Notes under the pieces: generated by a model
What the model was told of the DNA's origin: nothing
Database searches by the model: none
The model's input: only the letters and a program-made list of their open reading frames with translations
Source of the DNA: Streptomyces sp. SPB162
Lineage (GTDB): Bacteria > Actinomycetota > Actinomycetes > Streptomycetales > Streptomycetaceae
DNA length: 64,000 bases
Reading direction: 5' to 3'
Assembly: GCF_029504575.1 (NCBI RefSeq)
Contig: NZ_JAQFII010000002.1
Span: 457,507-521,506 of the forward strand
Position numbers and translations under genes: made by a program
Shown: piece by piece, positions 29,886 to 38,867 of the stretch
Layout of the letters: the number at the start of each line of letters is the position of its first letter
Numbering within the stretch: the first letter of the stretch is position 1

Positions 29886-31181
29886 TCAATGTGTGCTTCC
29901 GCAGGGGCAGGGGACGACGACGGTGCTCCCCGCTCCGGAGCGGCCCCGACGCAAGGCGCCGGGTACGTGCGCGAGCAGCGCGCGAACATTGCGAAGAAGA
30001 TGGCGGTTGCCAAGTAGTTCACGGCGCAGCAGGACGAAGACGGCGAGGGTCATGTATGGGGCGGCGTGGAAGGGCTGTCGGCGGCTGAGGTGAAGTCTCC
30101 CCAGGGCCCACGCGAACTGCAGTACATTACGTGGGGCGTTGTTGCTTTGCGCCGCCTGCAGTGCCTTCCTGAGGGAGTGTTCGGCCCTTTGGTGATCTCC
30201 CTTGACGATGTGGAACTCAGCCCAGGCGTTCTGCAGTTGCGCCGCGCCCACACCGAATTGACGGGCTTGATGGTTGATCCGCTCGGCTTCCAGCAGATGG
30301 TATTCCGCCTCATGGATCGGACCGTGACGGAGAAGGATCTCGGCCAGGCGCACATGATGGAACCCCCGCCCGACCAGCCGTCCCGGAGCCAACTCCTGAG
30401 CTTCGACGAAGTGGAGCAGCGCTGACTGGTACTCCCCGCGGGACGCCGCCACGCGACCACGGTAGTGGAGGGCGGTGGAGACCGCCTGGGCGAGGAGGGG
30501 ATCGTCCCGAAGATCGGCGGCAGCGTCGCCCGATCCGACTGCGATCGCCCGCTGGAACCAAGCGTCGGCGCCGTCTGGATCGGTGTAGAAGTAGCACATG
30601 CCACGAGCAGCCAGCAGTTCCGCCCAATGGGAGGCGGCGACGGCGGATGCGGCGAACTGCGCTTCCGTGTTCGCCAGGATGCGCAGGGCCTTGGCGTACT
30701 GGCTGGTGTCGATCAAATAGTGAGCGAGGACATTACGGGAGCGCACTGCATCGTCGTTCACGGCGGCGAAGCGGGCGGCGTTATGGATGGCTCTCTGCCG
30801 TTCGTCACTGGCGTTGTCGAGATTGGCATGACACGTGGCGACGGCAAGCCACAGGGCGGTCGTACCGCCAGCAGCATCGCTGATGGCCTGCACCGCGCGC
30901 ACCGCCTTGCCGAGAAATGCCTTGTCCTCACCGAACGAGGAGCTGGATTCACCCTGCATGATCATGCTGTCAAGAACGTGGGCCACGAACCGGCGGTAGA
31001 GGTCGGTCGACGCCAGCCGGGGAATATCGGCATCACGCGGGAGCCGGTCTACAAGTGCCGACGTGCCGAGACGGGTGTTCGCCAGGGCTTCCCGCATGCT
31101 GTTCTCCAGCAGCTCAGGAGCAACCAGGGTGAAAGCGTTCTTCCACGTCGTATCGGGATTCCCCCGGTACGCGTAGCTCAT
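29886..31181 (-). CDS. TPR-repeat protein coupled to the NB-ARC ATPase
   Basis: The 431-residue protein is built of helical repeats with TPR spacing (for example AASHWAELLAARGMCYFYTD, SALLHFVEAQELAPG, EAEYHLLEAERINHQ, AEHSLRKALQAAQ) and begins MSYAYRGNPDTTWKNAF. The ATG at 31179-31181 overlaps the stop of the NB-ARC gene (ATGA), so both are made together. In classical STAND proteins the NB-ARC switch and the TPR sensor are one chain; here they appear split into two coupled genes. The sensing role is inferred from that architecture. Confidence 0.75.
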   Translation of the reverse strand: MSYAYRGNPDTTWKNAFTLVAPELLENSMREALANTRLGTSALVDRLPRDADIPRLASTDLYRRFVAHVLDSMIMQGESSSSFGEDKAFLGKAVRAVQAISDAAGGTTALWLAVATCHANLDNASDERQRAIHNAARFAAVNDDAVRSRNVLAHYLIDTSQYAKALRILANTEAQFAASAVAASHWAELLAARGMCYFYTDPDGADAWFQRAIAVGSGDAAADLRDDPLLAQAVSTALHYRGRVAASRGEYQSALLHFVEAQELAPGRLVGRGFHHVRLAEILLRHGPIHEAEYHLLEAERINHQARQFGVGAAQLQNAWAEFHIVKGDHQRAEHSLRKALQAAQSNNAPRNVLQFAWALGRLHLSRRQPFHAAPYMTLAVFVLLRRELLGNRHLLRNVRALLAHVPGALRRGRSGAGSTVVVPCPCGSTH

Positions 31182-32485
31182 GAGCGCTGCGTGGTGAAGT
31201 CGTAGAGCAGGCTGTGGATCGAATACCGCTTGTTCACCTGTGAAGGTCGCACCAGGCTCATCCGGCAGGAAGACCTCAGTATCGCTGCGAAGGTGCCGTC
31301 GCTTTGAATGCCGCTGACCCGCTGCAGTTCCCGGTATTCAAGGCTGTCCCCCGCCCGCTTCGTGCCGAAGGCACCGATTAGGCGAACCACGTTCTCCTGG
31401 CCGTACATCCCCTCCAGCTCGTTGAGCGACCGAGTGAAGAGATAGTCGCGCACCTGATGGCCCAAGGCCCTGCCGTCGCCGCCCGCGCCGTTTCCCAGGT
31501 CGCTCAGATCACCGAGCACCATGTCGATGGCACGAGCGCTCTCCAGGTAGGTTCGCACCACAAGCTTTATCAGGAACGGATTCCCCTCCGTGCGCTCCGC
31601 GATGACCCCCAGCTTTCGGTCGGGCAAAGCGACGAGGCTCGGATCGTCAACGCCCAAGTGGCGGACGAAAGCGAGGGCATCCTCGTCCTTAAGGGGCGGA
31701 ACCATCCGGCTGACCACGCGCCGACTGCGCTCCCGATGCCGGCTGGTGAGCAGCAATCGATGCGGCTGGCGCAGCCCCAGCCGTTGCAGGGAGTCCACAA
31801 CGCTGGTGACATCCTCCAGGCCCTCCAGGTTGTCGACGACGAGGAGGATTCGTTCCTCAGGGCTTAACGCTTCGATGTGGTCGTGAAGCCGTTCCTCCCA
31901 GAGCTCCCGGCTGACCTCCGTACCAAGCCCCAACTGGCTTGATATCGAGCCGATGACGTCCTGCCAGTAGGCCAGCGCGAGAGGGTCCCGCTCACTGAAA
32001 GCGTTCTCGCGGGCCGCATTCTTTGCGGAGGCCCAGACGATATGGTCGAACTTCCCGGAACGACGACAGAGGCCGACGACATCGAAGGCGACGGCGGTTT
32101 TTCCGGCTCCCCCAATCCCGTACAGGCTGAGTATCCAGTTGCCACCGGCACCGGTCAGCACTTCGGCCAACTGTGCGGTGAGAGTATCTACGCCGAACAG
32201 CCTGTCATGCTCTACGCCGTTGGCATGACGCCGCCATGCGTCATCGGCACCGCCGGATGGGTCGGGTTCGAGCACCTCGGGCACGGTCTCCGCTGCGGTG
32301 GTGCGGGAAAGGCTCTCCACTTCCGCCTTCCCCAACCCGAAGGGCAACTCGACGGAGAAAGCCCGGCCGGTGCGCAACGCCAGGAATACCCCAACGGCGA
32401 GGCCGCCGACGACGGCCACAGCGACCACGGAAGCAAGTGCCCAGCCGCCGAGGTGACCGGCGAGAGCGTCGATCATGTCCTTCAA
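31178..32485 (-). CDS. Membrane-anchored NB-ARC (STAND) ATPase
   Basis: This is a 435-residue protein with one N-terminal membrane helix (about 15-37), a linker, and an NB-ARC domain. The P-loop GIGGAGKT is at 123-130, Walker B ILLVVD at 213-218, a sensor LLLTSRHR follows, and the GNPFLI motif comes before the winged-helix part. TTG 32485 is chosen because GGGAG lies five bases upstream; ATG 32476 is the alternative. STAND ATPases act as ligand-triggered switches, several of them in antiphage defence. No effector domain is fused; the membrane anchor or a separate protein may serve as output. It lies in a decayed mobile element, which fits a defence or stress role. Confidence 0.8.
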   Translation of the reverse strand: MKDMIDALAGHLGGWALASVVAVAVVGGLAVGVFLALRTGRAFSVELPFGLGKAEVESLSRTTAAETVPEVLEPDPSGGADDAWRRHANGVEHDRLFGVDTLTAQLAEVLTGAGGNWILSLYGIGGAGKTAVAFDVVGLCRRSGKFDHIVWASAKNAARENAFSERDPLALAYWQDVIGSISSQLGLGTEVSRELWEERLHDHIEALSPEERILLVVDNLEGLEDVTSVVDSLQRLGLRQPHRLLLTSRHRERSRRVVSRMVPPLKDEDALAFVRHLGVDDPSLVALPDRKLGVIAERTEGNPFLIKLVVRTYLESARAIDMVLGDLSDLGNGAGGDGRALGHQVRDYLFTRSLNELEGMYGQENVVRLIGAFGTKRAGDSLEYRELQRVSGIQSDGTFAAILRSSCRMSLVRPSQVNKRYSIHSLLYDFTTQRS

Positions 32486-32551
32486 AGTAACTCCCGCTCA
32501 GGTATGCGGTGATGACGCCAAACTAGCAAGTTGCGGCGTCCCCATGTCCAC

Positions 32552-33245
32552 TTACCGTGCGATCGTTACGAGACCCGGTCCCGAGGTGCTGAAGAATATG
32601 TCGGAGATAGATCCAGTGGACTCGGTGCAGAGGGTCAGGACGGGCGTGGCGCCGGTGTCACCAAGGCCCCTCACCTTCACTATGTGCCGAACTGCATCGC
32701 AGTGGGGGAGTTCTTCCGGGGGAGGCTCCAGGTCTACCTTTAACACAGGGAGGACGGCTCGGACGCTGGTTCCGTAGCCCGGCGATCTCGACATAGGCAC
32801 GGTCGAGGGACGCGGGCGGGCACGTGGTCCGGGCGCGGAGAGACCTGATGCTGACCCTGTCCGTTCTCATCGGCTGCCCATGCGGCTTCGGACAGTGCAG
32901 CGGCCGTGGCCATCATGACCGATGCTTCATTCCGCACGCTACAGTCCACGACGGGGCCGTTGGCCTTCGGTTTTCCCCGGAACTGCTCGAGCACGGACGC
33001 ATAGTTGTGCGCACAAACCCTGCGAGTGACGGCAACATAGCGCGGGATCGCCGGTTAGCCAAACCGGCGATCCCGCGGATCTTGACGGTCCAGCGGCACT
33101 GCCTCGCCACCTCGCGGGAACCCGTCGATACGGTCATCCCTGCAGAACGCAGCGCCGCCAGCAGCGCCTCACCACGCCCACGGCTCCTTCGGAGCCTGCT
33201 CCAGAACCAATCCAGGACTCCGAAGATATCGCCAGGATTCATCAA
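32552..33245 (-). pseudogene. Decayed gene upstream of the STAND pair, unknown function
   Basis: Three minus-strand frames follow one another like pieces of one protein of about 230 residues. The first is MNPGDIFGVLDWFWSRLRRS onward. The second continues VLEQFRGKPKANGPVVDC to AAWAADENGQGQ. The last is SVRAVLPVLKVDLEPPPEEL to GPGLVTIAR. Frame changes would fall near 33000 and 32780. An AAGGAGG site lies at about 33265. It ends 66 bp before the NB-ARC gene on the same strand and may be a third member of that system. I do not recognise the family. Confidence 0.4.
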
Positions 33246-33489
33246 ACCATCAAGTCTGACCTCCTTATGCCAGGAGCCCCTTTGAGGCCGTTTGGGAGGA
33301 GCTGACGGGTATCGACGTTCTCCGTAAGAGAACTAGCAGCAATCGGGCTGGACTTCGCGCGCTTTCTACTTAATTTTGTGTCTTGCCCGAATCCAACCCG
33401 GCGCCCTTGAAATTTCCCTCCCCGCCGCCCCTCGAAATCCACGACCGCTTTCCGCACCCAACCCTGTCTTTCCAACCTCCGGGAAGTTC

Positions 33490-33755
33490 ATGCACCCAAA
33501 CACACCGACCACCGAAACTCGCCGCCCCGCGCATCATGAGCCCTCGCCGGGCCTATTGGCCGATGGGTGGTACACAACCGAGGAAATAGCCCGCCTGCTG
33601 CGGGTGGACGCCTCCTCGGTCCGCCGATGGAGGACGGCACTGCCCCCGCAGGGACCGCCTTCGTCCGGCTGTCGCCACGGGTGGTGATGTACGGCGCCGC
33701 CGACGTCGAAGGGTGGCTGACTGATCGCCGCATCGACCCCGCACAGGCGGTCTGA
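33490..33755 (+). pseudogene. xis: Excisionase (Xis)-type HTH protein, frameshifted
   Basis: It matches the intact Xis at 49733: DGWYTTEEIARLLRVDASSV forms the MerR/Xis-like winged helix-turn-helix, followed by RRWRTALPPQGPP. One base is missing near 33650, and FVRLSPRVVMYGAADVEGWL continues in the next frame, ending RIDPAQAV at 33755. The stop overlaps the integrase ATG by one base, exactly as in the intact pair. Confidence 0.8.
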
Positions 33756-35056
33756 TGTCCTGCATAGAGCAATTGCCGATTGCGGTGCCGGTGTCGGCCG
33801 ATATCGAGCGCCGCGCGAACCGGTCTGTCCCCTACCGAGCACGCGTGCGCTGGACCGATCCCCACACCGGCAAACGCCGATCCCTCGGAAGCCCGGGGCA
33901 GCTCCGAGGAAGCCCAAAAGTGGATCGACGCGCCGCTGGCCGCAGCCCTGCGCGGGATCGATCCGACCCGGTCCAATCAGTCCCTGGCCGAGTTCGGGAA
34001 CGCCAACATGAGCCTCGCGCTGCGCGGCCTCGAGCCCAAGACCACCGACCCTTACCTGGCGGGGTGGCGGCTACGAGTGGTACCCAGCCTGGGCCACATC
34101 CCGGTCGCGATGATCAGCAATGGTGCTATGGACCCTGTACGGGTGGATCGCGGACGAGTGCGGGCGCTCCACGGTCAAGAACAGCCTGGCAGTCCTGGTC
34201 CGGGTGATGGAGCAGGCCGAGGACGAACTCGACGACCCCCGCACCCTGGCCCTGCCCAACTGGCCGGCACTTACCGTCCTGGCCACAGCGCTGGTAGCAC
34301 GCTCCCACGGGAACTTTGCCGAATGGGGCGAGGTGGCGATCTTCATGGCCTGCACCGCCGCCCGCATCGGCGAGGCATCCGGCGTGCGGGTCAAGGACAT
34401 CGACCCGGTCAACTGGATCTGGACCGTGCGACGCCAGACCACCCCCTCCCCCGGCGGCCTCGCCGACAAGGGAACCAAAGGCAAAGCGGCCCGCCGCGTC
34501 CCGCTCATCGAGGAAGTGCGGCCCCTGATCGCACAACGCCTGCTCACCGCGGGCCCCAACCCCGACGCCCGGCTGTTCACCGGCCCGCGCGGCGGACGCA
34601 TAACCACCGCCGTCCTGCGCGACGCCACCCACTGGGACGCAGTCGTCAGCTCACTGAGCCACGAAAAGCTGCGCCGCCACAGCCTGCGCCACACCGGGCT
34701 GACGTGGATGGCCGACGCCGGGATGCCACTGCACGTCCTGCGGCTCATCGCAGGCCACGGCTCCCTGCTCACCACCCAGCGCTACCTCCACCCCGACCTG
34801 CAAGCCATCGTCGCCGCCGGGCGATCGCTTAGCGCCCATCTAGTGCTCTGGCCGGAAAGGTTCACCGGTTCGCGACGCCCGGCACGGCACTTCGCTGCGT
34901 GGTCGGAGTCGTCCGAGTACGCCCGGTACGAGGACGATCCTCCGCCGTGCGACGCACCACGCCGGACGCCGCCAACCAGGCAAACCCTTCCGGCCAGAGC
35001 ACTAGCTGGAGCCGCCGGACCCTCGGACCCGCTCGCCGCGACCCTGCGGGCCTTGT
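33755..35056 (+). pseudogene. int: Tyrosine integrase, frameshifted, deleted and MITE-disrupted
   Basis: Comparison with the intact integrase at 50041 shows four lesions. There are frame changes near 33890 and near 34125. About 26 codons are missing between VMEQA and EDELDDPR. The 160-bp MITE at 34843-35002 splits SAHL from AGAAGPSDP, and a TAG replaces TGG at the end. The catalytic residues are still readable: AARIGE, RRHSLRHTG, AGHGSLL and QRYLHP. This was the recombinase of the element spanning 25496-35298. Confidence 0.9.
34843..35002. mobile_element. 160-bp MITE with IS630-type ends
   Basis: Terminal inverted repeats GTGCTCTGGCCGGAAAGGTT and GTGCTCTGGCCGGAAGGGTT (right end reversed) are flanked by TA on both sides (34841-34842, 35003-35004). 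No coding capacity. The ends match those of the IS630-type element at 9488-10616. The near-identical integrase remnant at 25034 keeps the unoccupied site, which proves insertion. Confidence 0.85.
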
Positions 35057-35206
35057 AGAAACCGGACAATGCAGGAGCAACCATTCGCGATCATGGCCCC
35101 CAAGGAAACAGGGCCTGATCAGGGGTTTCTTCCCCGGCGCCATCCCCAGCTGGTCCCCAAGTACCTGACGGACCGTCACGTTGACGTCTAGTCAGAGCAA
35201 CGCAAA

Positions 35207-35246
35207 AGGCCCGCTGACCTGGGATTTCTCCCAGGTCAGCGGGCCT
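35207..35246 (+). terminator. Integrase terminator, copy 2
   Basis: The same perfect 18-bp stem and 4-nt loop as at 25452-25491, between the integrase remnant and att copy 3. Confidence 0.85.
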
Positions 35247-35250
35247 TTCA

Positions 35251-35298
35251 GCACCGTCGGGACGACAGGATTTGAACCTGCGACCCCTTGACCCCCAG
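35251..35298 (-). repeat. att site copy 3 (left end of the intact element)
   Basis: Complete 48-bp core, identical to 14811-14858 and 51359-51406. It is the right end of the decayed element to its left and the left end of the intact element to its right. Confidence 0.85.
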
Positions 35299-35695
35299 AA
35301 CGGCGAGTTAGGGGTTTCCGCAGGTCAGATCGCACCTCGCGCACGGTCAGTCGCGTCTTCGAGCTGGGATTGAGCGCTCGCGTGCGTAGCGTGTGGTCCC
35401 AATGTGGTCCCATGCACCCGCGACTGGCGGAGCGTCACATCTGATCGGTCGCCGGAGTCCTGCTCTCATTCCGTAGATCTTTCAGACGCGCGCTCCGCTG
35501 CAACCTGATTGCGGAATCTCGCTGGCCGAAGTCTAAGAGCGGCAGTCACAAGACGAGTGGCGAGGCACGCGGCGTGCCACTGAGCAGGAGTCCTACTGGA
35601 TGGTATTTGAAGCGGAAATAGCGTTCTGGCCGCATAGTTGCTTAGGTTGGGGCATTCTGGAGCAATGACCTCTTCCTCATGTGCTAGGAGTCGCC
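35299..35695. other. Gene-free left end of the AICE
   Basis: About 400 bp next to att copy 3 without a convincing gene, hairpin or repeat. It is AT-richer than its surroundings and may hold the promoter of the gene at 35696. Confidence 0.4.
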
Positions 35696-36109
35696 TTGAA
35701 GTTGGTGGATGCTGCCCCGATCTTCGTAGCCACGCTCACGGTCGCTGGAGGCATAGTCCAGGCGCGGCGAAAGCGACCGATGACAAGGGAGATTGTTAAG
35801 CAGGACGTCGAACTACTCGGCCTCCTCCCAGCAGACAGCGACGCCAAAACGATCTTGCAAAGACACATCGACAACACTGTGCGCAAGATCGTGGAAGACG
35901 AGGACCAGCGGACTCGCGATCCCGCCGGCTCCTGCCTGGCAATTGGTTTCCTCGTAGTCGCCCTCGGTCTCCTGATCGTCGGCCTCGATCGTGGCGGCGC
36001 TTGGTGGTGGCTGAGCATCCCTGCTGTAGTAATCGGGCTACTGGGCGGTGTCGGCCTAGGGCAGGACGCAATTCCGAGACGCCGCGATGCACGAGGGCGT
36101 CCGCTCTAG
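35696..36109 (+). CDS. Small membrane protein, cargo
   Basis: A protein of 137 residues (142 if GTG 35681 is used) with a hydrophobic N-terminal segment, a charged helical centre (REIVKQDVELLGLL, DAKTILQRHIDNTVRKIVEDED) and two C-terminal membrane helices (SCLAIGFLVVALGLLIVGL; WWLSIPAVVIGLLGGVGLG). TTG 35696 fits the AGGAG site five bases upstream better. No family recognised. Being a lone cargo gene at the element end, it may have an exclusion or toxin-type membrane role, but nothing in the sequence proves it. Confidence 0.55.
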   Translation: MKLVDAAPIFVATLTVAGGIVQARRKRPMTREIVKQDVELLGLLPADSDAKTILQRHIDNTVRKIVEDEDQRTRDPAGSCLAIGFLVVALGLLIVGLDRGGAWWWLSIPAVVIGLLGGVGLGQDAIPRRRDARGRPL

Positions 36110-36341
36110 TCAGGGCAACCTGAAGACTCCGCCTGGCACGCGGCTGTTCATCGCCCACGGGCGCCCCCTGCCTGGCCCAGCGCCTCGATGCGAACTGCGG
36201 GCAGAACGATCGCAGACGGTCACTGAGCTGACCAAACGGGCTCCCAGGTGTACGGGCGATCGACTACGGGGGGCTGGTTGCTGTACTTGGCTGCCATACC
36301 GCGGTCGGCCCACGCGCGCTCGCCGGGGCCGAGCCCTAGCG

Positions 36342-36848
36342 CTACAAGACGTTGTTACGGTCCCAGTACTGAGCCTCAAGAGCGGAGGACTCACGGTAGC
36401 GCTGGACCAGTTTCTCGAAGTTCTGCCCTTCCAGGGGGGAAGCGAGCGTGCGCCGTGTGCGGATATAGGGCTCGATGGCGGCCCATACCTGAGGAGGCGA
36501 CCGGTGGAAGCATGCCAGAACCAAGTCGAAGTCCAGCAAGCGGCAGTCAACCAGCACACCGAGCATTTCAAGTTGATCGTGCAACTGCCAGAACTTGTGA
36601 AAATCGTCGGGATTCAAGCGTGCCGCATTAAATTGCTCCGGTGGTCCGAACTCACCAGACAGGAGTCGGTACCGAAAACTGCGAGCCGCCGGAGCGTGGT
36701 ACTTCTCTTGGAACGACAGGAGAAGACTCACGTGGCGTGCGTGACGGGCTTCCTTGATCTGCGAGAAGGCGAAGAATGATGCGACAATCACCACGATTGT
36801 ACCGATTGCGGCACTTATGGCACCTACTGAAGCCCACATGTCCCCCAT
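36342..36848 (-). CDS. DUF4760-like single-helix membrane protein
   Basis: The 168-residue product begins with a membrane helix (VGAISAAIGTIVVIVASFFA) followed by a soluble helical domain with RHARHVSLLLSFQEKYH and FHKFWQLHDQLEMLGVLVD, the pattern of DUF4760-type proteins. ATG 36846-36848 is preferred to the longer frame because the membrane helix starts right after it. Function unknown; such proteins are common in phage and mobile-element cargo. Confidence 0.55.
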   Translation of the reverse strand: MGDMWASVGAISAAIGTIVVIVASFFAFSQIKEARHARHVSLLLSFQEKYHAPAARSFRYRLLSGEFGPPEQFNAARLNPDDFHKFWQLHDQLEMLGVLVDCRLLDFDLVLACFHRSPPQVWAAIEPYIRTRRTLASPLEGQNFEKLVQRYRESSALEAQYWDRNNVL

Positions 36849-37071
36849 AACCCTAAGTACAGCACTTGGTGAGCTTTTCGAACAGCCCACGGGCGCCTTC
36901 AGCCTCGCCAACCCACGTAGCTAGTTGGGAAGACCAGGGAATGGATGCCAGCCGACCTGGGAAGCCTCTGACCTGGCCCGGAGCGGAAGCGTCGCCGGGG
37001 CTCCCCGTGAGTCCCCGCCGCTTCCCGCCGGACCGGGCACGGATCGGGCACACCGCTACACCGCAGCGAAG

Positions 37072-37359
37072 CTAGAGACCGCGGAGCGCCTCGGCAAGTT
37101 CTGCGTAAGCGCTCCAGCAGACGATGCTGCCGTCATCGTTCAGGCTGCCGATGTACCAGGCGTCGTCACCGATTGCCTTGACGATGGCGAGGCTGTGGAA
37201 CCCGAGAACGATCTAAGGCAGAAGCACCTCTTCGGGAAGATCGCCGACCGCGCCAATAGATCACCCTGCGGTCCATACTGAGCGCTGTGGCTTGCAGGTC
37301 GCCGGAACGATCGCGAATCTGCTGATGGCTCCATCCGGCTGGCAACTGCACGTCTTCCA
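37072..37359 (-). pseudogene. Small hypothetical gene with frameshift and stop
   Basis: Reading from ATG 37357-37359 gives MEDVQLPAGWSHQQIRD and LSMDRRVIYWRG. A frame change near 37250 leads to GDLPEEVLLP, then a TAG at 37213-37215, then IVLGFHSLAIVKAIGDDAWY and SIVCWSAYAELAEALRGL with a natural stop at 37072. Together they would form one protein of about 95 residues, of a kind seen as small hypothetical proteins in streptomycetes. As it stands it is disrupted twice. Confidence 0.5.
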
Positions 37360-37645
37360 TGCGGCCATCATCGCACCCGCGTGCCGGCGGGTGCCTCAAC
37401 GCTGCTGTACTGCACTGGCTCCGGAGGCCGATGGCGTCCCAGGGGTTCCCGCAGCTCAGGCTGCCTGATGCGCGCCCCCCGCCTCCCGCCACCCCGCAAA
37501 AATACGCCGCGCCTGCGAAGGTGTCGCATGATCACCATCGACGTCGGTGTGGTCACCGCTGCGCCCATGCCTAGGGGGGTATACATGCGAGCCTCTATGC
37601 GCGCGGGTGCGCCACAATCCGCTCGGCTTTCTCTACCATGAACAG

Positions 37646-38353
37646 GTGACGCAGCCAGGCAGTGACCAGGAGCCTCTCACGCTCGATGACGTCCAGGCCA
37701 GGATCGGAAAGCGCCTCGACGATGTCGCCAAGATCCTTGCTGGCGCCCTCGTCACAGTGGCCGGGGCCATGACTGCGCTGGGGTTAACGAGCGATATCGT
37801 GGTCGTCGCCCTCAACAATGAGCCGTGGCCTATCTATGTGGCTGCGCTCAGCGCCATCCTCGCCATCGTTTGCAGCATCGTTGCCCTGCTCATCCATCCC
37901 ACGCGGCGAGGCAACGCCTGGGAGACCGGTCTCCTGGGATTTGGTGTCATCTTCTACATGGTGGCCTTGAGCGTTGCAGTTGTCGGCGCAGCCCATGCAG
38001 CAAGCGGGAACGGGCGTCCGACACTGGTCAACCTCAAGCTCGACGGGCCGAAATCCGATCGGAGGCTGAGCTTCGACCTCCACGCGGACGGTGTTGACCG
38101 ATGGGCAAGCGTCGACGTCTACGTGACCGCCGTAGACGCAAAACAGACCGATCTCCCCGGTAGGGCCAACATCTACAGTGTCAGCCTCAGACCCAACGAC
38201 AAGGGCAATATCGACCACGTGGTCAGCATGTCGCTCGCTGCTCCCCAGAATGCCTGGGGAATCCAGATCATCGCCGAAACTGCCGGCGGGAACATGGACT
38301 GTGAAAGTCGATCGCCGCACGGCCCCACGTGCGCTGTCGTCCAGCTGTCCTGA
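37646..38353 (+). CDS. Membrane protein with three helices and an external domain
   Basis: The protein (235 aa from GTG 37646) has a short cytosolic start, three membrane helices (about 25-45, 60-82 and 95-120) and a C-terminal domain of about 115 residues rich in beta strands, with two cysteines near the end (MDCESRSPHGPTC) that could form a disulfide outside the cell. The upstream in-frame codons from 37547 look like leader. No family recognised. It lies in the AICE cargo segment. Confidence 0.55.
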   Translation: MTQPGSDQEPLTLDDVQARIGKRLDDVAKILAGALVTVAGAMTALGLTSDIVVVALNNEPWPIYVAALSAILAIVCSIVALLIHPTRRGNAWETGLLGFGVIFYMVALSVAVVGAAHAASGNGRPTLVNLKLDGPKSDRRLSFDLHADGVDRWASVDVYVTAVDAKQTDLPGRANIYSVSLRPNDKGNIDHVVSMSLAAPQNAWGIQIIAETAGGNMDCESRSPHGPTCAVVQLS

Positions 38354-38436
38354 CCTTGAGACTCCACCTACCGCGTTGGCAACCGTCCGTGCTGGCCCAG
38401 GCAAGTGTCGGAGCGCGGCGCCTGTAGCACCAGTTT

Positions 38437-38515
38437 GGAAGATCGCGTAATCGGATCGGACTTGAAAACCGTCGTGGCAGCGATGCCACCGTGAGTTCGA
38501 ATCTCACATCCTCCG
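38437..38515 (+). tRNA. tRNA-Ser(TGA)-derived remnant (probable att scar)
   Basis: The 3' part is a perfect class II serine tRNA end: anticodon loop CTTGAAA, long variable arm GTGGC-AGCGAT-GCCAC, T-arm GTGAG-TTCGAAT-CTCAC and acceptor ATCCTCC. The 5' side has GGAAGAT, which pairs with the acceptor except at one position. However, only 17 nt lie between it and the anticodon loop, so the D-arm and a proper anticodon stem are missing. It is probably the attachment scar of another element that used tRNA-Ser, not a functional gene. Confidence 0.6.
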
Positions 38516-38533
38516 CAGCCAGAGACAGCAAGT

Positions 38534-38566
38534 CGGCCCCCGACCAGGGAAATCGGTCGGGGGCCG
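38534..38566. terminator. Hairpin after the tRNA-Ser remnant
   Basis: CGGCCCCCGACC pairs perfectly with GGTCGGGGGCCG around a 9-nt loop. It is placed like the terminator of a tRNA or of an integrase approaching from the right. Confidence 0.65.
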
Positions 38567-38651
38567 CTCTCATGCGTGCTTCCTGCCGGTGACCGTGGTT
38601 CCCCGTGAGTTCCCGAGAGATCGGGCACGGGAAGGGCACGGGCGCGGATCA

Positions 38652-38867
38652 TCAGCTATCGGCGTCGCGCTCTCGTGCTCGGCGTCGCTTCGGTCGAGGG
38701 CGCAAACGATCGAGGACCGCGGCCGTAGCCGTTATCCCACCAATGATCAACACAAGGATGGAGAAGGCGCGCAGCATGCCCTCGCGGTTGACGGCCTGAT
38801 AGCCGAACCAAACTATGCTGATACAGGTGATGAGGCCGCTGCCAAGCCGTCGAAGGCGTGGGGCCAT
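38652..38867 (-). CDS. Small two-helix membrane protein
   Basis: A 71-residue protein with two hydrophobic segments (GLITCISIVWFGYQAV and AFSILVLIIGGITATAAVL) and a strongly basic tail (RLRPRPKRRRARERD). The hydrophobic pattern is better than that of nearby chance frames. No family recognised. Confidence 0.5.
   Translation of the reverse strand: MAPRLRRLGSGLITCISIVWFGYQAVNREGMLRAFSILVLIIGGITATAAVLDRLRPRPKRRRARERDADS

Noticed and set aside
37571..37585. CsoR-like box before the gene at 37646
   Set aside because: Only the right half (GGGGGGTAT) is present; the TACCCC arm is missing, so there is no palindrome.
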